From NCBI GenBank assembly GCA_002483135.1, contig DLHI01000025.1:65359-129358 (forward strand): a stretch of DNA of 64,000 nucleotides. Reading direction: 5' to 3'. The translations under genes and the position numbers were made by a program. Positions 60,959-64,000 of this stretch are shown here, piece after piece (position 1 is the first letter of the stretch; each line of letters begins with the position of its first letter). The notes beneath the pieces were generated by a model, which saw nothing but the letters and a program-made list of their open reading frames with translations, made no database searches and had not been told where the DNA came from. The DNA comes from Hyphomonadaceae bacterium UBA7672. Its GTDB lineage: Bacteria > Pseudomonadota > Alphaproteobacteria > Caulobacterales > Hyphomonadaceae.

Positions 60959-61537
60959 TCAGTTGTCCACGCGGTTGTACCGAACCGCGTGGCGCAGCGC
61001 GACAATGCCGCTGGTGTAAGCCTTCACCTCCATCAGGTGCATCGCGACATCGCGGTCTAGCCCCTCGAAAAACCGCACGCCGCTCCCGATCGCCACGGGC
61101 ATGATCGAATAGCGCACCTCATCCGCCAGTCCGCGCCGCAACACCTCGCCAGAGACAGCCCCGCCGCCCACCACCCATATGCTGCCGAACCTCGCCCTCA
61201 GCTTTTCGATCAGCTGCGCCACATCGCCCGACACAAGCTCAACCGTCTCGCGCGTCTTCGGCAGGGCGCGCGTGGTCAGCACGAACACCGGCTTGTCGCC
61301 ATAAGCCCAGCCGAGCCCCTTCGCATCAAACGCCATCGCGGTCTCATAAGTCCGCGATCCCATGACATAACAGTCGATCGACCTGAGAAAATCCGCGACA
61401 TACTCCGCGCCCAGCTCCTCCCCACCGTCATACGTGTCCGAAACTTCCATCCAGTCGGTCGCGCCATCCAGCCGCGCGATAAAGCCATCAAGGCTCGCCG
61501 CCATATGGATGGTCACTTTCGAATCGGTCCCCGCCAT
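60959..61537 (-). CDS. Dihydrofolate reductase-like (RibD_C) protein
   Basis: The 192-residue protein starts KVTIHMAASLDGFIARLDG, has DCYVMGSRTYETAMAFD and SIWVVGGGAVSGEVLRRGLADEV, the pattern of the RibD C-terminal/DHFR-like reductases. They bind NADPH; the exact substrate is unknown and this is not the housekeeping folA. The ATG at 61537 has GGGAGAAGG upstream. It is in the same direction as the SDR gene, 25 bp after it. Confidence 0.85.
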   Translation of the reverse strand: MAGTDSKVTIHMAASLDGFIARLDGATDWMEVSDTYDGGEELGAEYVADFLRSIDCYVMGSRTYETAMAFDAKGLGWAYGDKPVFVLTTRALPKTRETVELVSGDVAQLIEKLRARFGSIWVVGGGAVSGEVLRRGLADEVRYSIMPVAIGSGVRFFEGLDRDVAMHLMEVKAYTSGIVALRHAVRYNRVDN

Positions 61538-61562
61538 CAATCCTTCTCCCGTCAAAGCCTGT

Positions 61563-62402
61563 TCAGCGTCCAACACCCGCCGCGCGCAGACAATCCGCCA
61601 ACCCCTCCCGATACGTCGCAAACGCCGGCCGCCAGCCGAACACCGCCTTCGCCTTCGCGTTCGATACGCGCTTGCACTCCGCATAGAAACGCTGCGCCAT
61701 CGGCGACAGCCCCGCATCCTCGAACGCAACAGCCGGCGGCGGCTCCACGCCCAGCAGCCCGGCCGCATGAACCAGCACTTCATCCGCCGGCGCCGGCTCA
61801 TCGTCGCAGACGTTGAAAACTTCACCGCGCTTCACCCGCACCATCGCCAGTTCCAGCAACGCCGCCAGATCCGCAGCATGAATGCGCGAGAACACCTGTC
61901 CCGCCTTCACGATCCGCCGCGCGCCGGGCTCCCTCACGCGCTCGATCGCGGACCGCCCCGGCCCATAGATGCCGGGCAGGCGAAACACCATCGCGCCCAG
62001 CGATAGCCACTGCTCCTCGGCCCGCGCGCGATTGCTCGCCTCGCGGCTCAGCGGCGCAACCGGCGTCTCCTCGAACGCCCATCCGCCAGACAAGTCGCCA
62101 TAAACCCCCGTCGTCGACAGATACGAGATTGACCGCGCCGATCCCGCCAGATGTCCGAAGCTGCGAAACACCGGACATCCCTCCAGATCCGGCGGCACAG
62201 AGATCAGCCAGTCGGCCCCATCCGCCGGCGTCACATCCGTCCCGGGCCACACCGCCACATCATACCCGCGCGCTCGCAACGCCGCCGCGCCCGCCTCGCT
62301 GCGCACTGTCCCGGCGCACCCCGCTCCACGCGCGCTCGCCCGTTCCGCGAGAAACCCCGCGACATAGCCGAACCCGAACCCGAACAACTGCACTGCAGGC
62401 AT
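61563..62402 (-). CDS. NAD(P)-binding SDR/epimerase-like protein (YeeZ type)
   Basis: The 279-residue protein has a Rossmann N-terminus (LFGFGFGYVAGFLAERAS, a GxGxxG-type loop) and SYLSTTGVYGDLSGGWAFEE with the YGDxxG catalytic-loop pattern of the YeeZ-like extended SDRs, then RLPGIYGPGRSAIERVR and FNVCDDEPAPADEVL. It probably acts on a nucleotide-linked or small-molecule substrate. I chose the ATG at 62402; the upstream frame adds an unrelated stretch. Confidence 0.85.
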   Translation of the reverse strand: MPAVQLFGFGFGYVAGFLAERASARGAGCAGTVRSEAGAAALRARGYDVAVWPGTDVTPADGADWLISVPPDLEGCPVFRSFGHLAGSARSISYLSTTGVYGDLSGGWAFEETPVAPLSREASNRARAEEQWLSLGAMVFRLPGIYGPGRSAIERVREPGARRIVKAGQVFSRIHAADLAALLELAMVRVKRGEVFNVCDDEPAPADEVLVHAAGLLGVEPPPAVAFEDAGLSPMAQRFYAECKRVSNAKAKAVFGWRPAFATYREGLADCLRAAGVGR

Positions 62403-62481
62403 GATCTTGCCCCAATCCTTCTGCAGGGGCTTATGGACCCCGCTGGTACTTCCGGCCAGCGCCCCGATTGCGGATATGTGC

Positions 62482-63195
62482 ATGCGTTCCCTCCTTATTG
62501 CCGCCGCCCTGCTTGCCTGCGCGCCTGCGGCCATCGCCCAGTCCGGCGGACAGAGCGAAGAGGGCCGCAAGCTCCAGGCCTGCTTCGACCAGATCGATCG
62601 CGATCCCGAGCTGGCCTACCAGGATGGGCTCACCTGGATGTCGCGCGGCAATCGCCCCGCCGCCCGCCACTGCACGGCGCTCGCCCTCATCGCGATGGGG
62701 CAGGAGGCCGAAGGCGCCCTTCGCCTCGAACAACTCGCCAACGCGCCCGACGCCGGCGGCCTCGACGAGCGCGGCGTCTATCTCGCCCAGTCGGGCAATG
62801 CGTGGCTCCTTGCCGGCATGCCGGATGAGGCCATCGTCACGCTCACCAACGCCATGAAACTGCGTCCCTCCGATGGCGAACTCTACATGGATCGCGCCCG
62901 CGCCCACGTCATGAAGAAATCATGGGCCGACGCGGAATTGGATCTCGACACCGCCATCACAAGATCGTCCGGCGGCGCCGAAGCCTATCGCCTGCGCGGG
63001 CACGCGCGCCTGAAGCTCAACCGCCTCGCCGAGGCCTGGTCAGATGTCGAAGCCGCCATGCGCCTTGCGCCGACCGACGTGAAAGTCGTCGTCCTGCGCG
63101 GCGATGTCCGCGAGGCGATGCGCCTCTCGGGCATGGAGGATCCCGCCGGCCTCGACACCGCCCTCGAACCCCGCACCCGCATCGTCGGAAACTAG
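62482..63195 (+). CDS. TPR-repeat periplasmic protein
   Basis: The 237-residue product has a signal (about 1-19, AAIAQ) and at least three TPR-like helical pairs (AWLLAGMPDEAIVTLTNAMKL, YMDRARAHVMKKSWADAELD, YRLRGHARLKLNRLAEAWSD). It probably serves as a protein-binding scaffold in the periplasm. An ATG at 62476 is two codons upstream and also possible. It is divergent from the SDR gene. Confidence 0.8.
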   Translation: MRSLLIAAALLACAPAAIAQSGGQSEEGRKLQACFDQIDRDPELAYQDGLTWMSRGNRPAARHCTALALIAMGQEAEGALRLEQLANAPDAGGLDERGVYLAQSGNAWLLAGMPDEAIVTLTNAMKLRPSDGELYMDRARAHVMKKSWADAELDLDTAITRSSGGAEAYRLRGHARLKLNRLAEAWSDVEAAMRLAPTDVKVVVLRGDVREAMRLSGMEDPAGLDTALEPRTRIVGN

Positions 63196-63542
63196 CGGAC
63201 CGCCGGCCTGCTTCCCGAAGCCAAGGGCTAGGGAAGCGGGGCGATCACCAACGCCAGAAACCCACCCACAACCTGTCATCCCGGAAGCGCGGCTTGCCGC
63301 GCTGTCCGGGAACCATTCCTCCACCCCGAGAGCTTCACGATGGATCCCGGCTCTCGTCCTCATCCTGAGCTTGTCGAAGGACGCTACGGTCGGGATGACA
63401 GGCATCGGCGTTGCGGATTTGTGGGAAACCGCCTTCTCAATTCCGTCGGAAACTCAAAAAACTTCACGCGCGTTTTCAACGCCCTGCGGTGAGAATTTGT
63501 AGGATGGAGCAAGCCTGAATCGGCCGAGGAAAAATAAGGCGC
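63196..63542. other. Intergenic region (347 bp) with an inverted-repeat element
   Basis: No gene is supported here. The middle holds the 131-bp repeat-like element annotated at 63272-63402. The last 140 bp should contain the promoter of the gene at 63543. A minus-strand open frame across the end of this region is a shadow of that gene. Confidence 0.6.
63272..63402. repeat. 131-bp element with 12-bp terminal inverted repeats
   Basis: The element begins CCTGTCATCCCG and ends CGGGATGACAGG, a perfect 12-bp terminal inverted repeat. Inside there is a hairpin (CCGGA, GCGCGGC ... GCCGCGC, TCCGG about 63281-63309) and a CATCCTGAGCTTGTCGAAGG segment, a pattern that recurs in intergenic regions of many Proteobacteria. 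It looks like a small non-autonomous repeat. No second copy was found in this window. Confidence 0.65.
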
Positions 63543-64000
63543 ATGATGCTGCCCATGACCTGGCTCTGGACCCTCCTGCGCTGTCTGTTTCCGGCGGACC
63601 CCATCCGCCAGGCCGCCGAAGCCATGCGCCATCGCGTCAAGCAGCTGATCCACGTCTCGAAGGATCAGGCGACGCTCGCCCAGCTGCTGATCGACCCGGC
63701 TCTCCGCCTCCAGCTTGAACGCGCCATCCTCGACGCCGAAGACTGCCTGCGTCTCTGGATCGCGATGCGCGGCCATCAGATCGCGAAGCTGAGACCAAAG
63801 GTCCCGCGCGACCGCGCAACGCCACACCTCGCCCACGCCAAAGACCTGGTTCATCTCCTCGCCCGCATCGCGGCCTTGGTCGACGACTGCCAGGCGATGG
63901 AACAACGCGCCCAAGCGCACGCGGCAAAACTGAAGCAGATGCGCGACGCCGATCCCCTCGGCATCCGCACTGCGTACGGCCCCCTCCGTCACGATGCTTC
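63543..64000 (+). CDS. Hypothetical protein, 3' end beyond the window
   Basis: The frame from the ATG at 63543 stays open to the last base (152 codons). The product starts with a short hydrophobic stretch (MTWLWTLLRCLFP), then a helix-rich, charged region (QAAEAMRHRVKQLIHVS, IRTAYGPLRHDA at the visible end). The codon use is like that of neighbouring genes. The opposite-strand open frame at 63384-63992 is much less protein-like. No family is recognised. Confidence 0.55.
   Translation, partial: MMLPMTWLWTLLRCLFPADPIRQAAEAMRHRVKQLIHVSKDQATLAQLLIDPALRLQLERAILDAEDCLRLWIAMRGHQIAKLRPKVPRDRATPHLAHAKDLVHLLARIAALVDDCQAMEQRAQAHAAKLKQMRDADPLGIRTAYGPLRHDA

Noticed and set aside
63384..63992. Minus-strand open frame (202 codons) at the right edge
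   Set aside because: Shadow of the plus-strand gene that starts at 63543; no recognisable protein features.

Overview
The window looks like a piece of a GC-rich alphaproteobacterial chromosome, most likely from Caulobacterales (Hyphomonadaceae/Caulobacteraceae-like). The main support is the fliQ-fliR-flhB-cckA gene order, CtrA-like TTAA motifs near these genes, many TonB-era Gram-negative envelope genes (lipoproteins, LPS-type glycosyltransferases, periplasmic adaptors), and essential genes of the chromosome core (infC, rpmI, rplT, pheS, pheT). No rRNA, tRNA, CRISPR array, transposase or integrase was seen. The taxonomic placement is inference from gene content and order.

Layout. 1-13 kb: an accessory, mostly minus-strand block with a PRPP synthetase-like gene (cut by the window edge) overlapping an AMP/thymidine phosphorylase-like gene, a MacAB-like exporter (HlyD adaptor, FtsX permease, ATPase), an MgtC/DUF4010 membrane protein, a PfkB sugar kinase, a cytochrome c lipoprotein and a P-type cation ATPase. 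This resembles a nucleotide-salvage and ion-homeostasis stress island. 13.4-27.3 kb: a sulfatase-centred accessory cluster. A plus-strand operon (membrane protein, DsbA/HCCA-isomerase-like protein, DUF1330, metallo-beta-lactamase-fold hydrolase, TetR regulator, formylglycine-generating enzyme) faces two minus-strand operons, each pairing a sulfatase with a GST-like protein of about 350 residues, plus a crotonase. It continues with a membrane-anchored DJ-1/PfpI protein, a DUF4345 protein and a haloalkane dehalogenase. Both sulfatases have the CxPSR formylglycine motif and the FGE has the Cys-x4-Cys pair. Four short palindromes of the same geometry (TGRCA-N7-TGYCA) lie upstream of the transcription units; two of them sit on the -10 of nearly identical TTGACG-N17 promoters. 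This regulated set is the best candidate here for an undescribed system.

27.3-34.1 kb: a transglutaminase / circularly permuted ATP-grasp + alpha-E / transglutaminase-DUF2126 operon, a widespread but poorly understood predicted peptide-modification system. 34-38 kb: cytochrome c, a tandem carboxymuconolactone-decarboxylase-fold lipoprotein, and an isochorismatase/GNAT/hypothetical trio divergent from a LysR regulator. 39-46 kb: HtrA protease with a clear terminator, then fliQ-fliR-flhB-cckA. 45.8-51.6 kb: minus-strand rpmI-rplT-pheS-(lipoprotein)-pheT-LigD-polymerase; a small lipoprotein gene is wedged between pheS and pheT with 4-bp overlaps on both sides. 51.9-59.3 kb: a small stress membrane protein, glycosyltransferases, a tandem of four I78-type protease-inhibitor lipoproteins, infC with an apparent AUC start codon, and an alpha/beta hydrolase. 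59.3-64 kb: small hypothetical genes, a secreted protein of unknown function, a DHFR-like reductase, an SDR epimerase, a TPR protein, a 131-bp inverted-repeat element and a plus-strand gene that runs off the end.

All functional calls come from reading the translated sequences; no database search was run.
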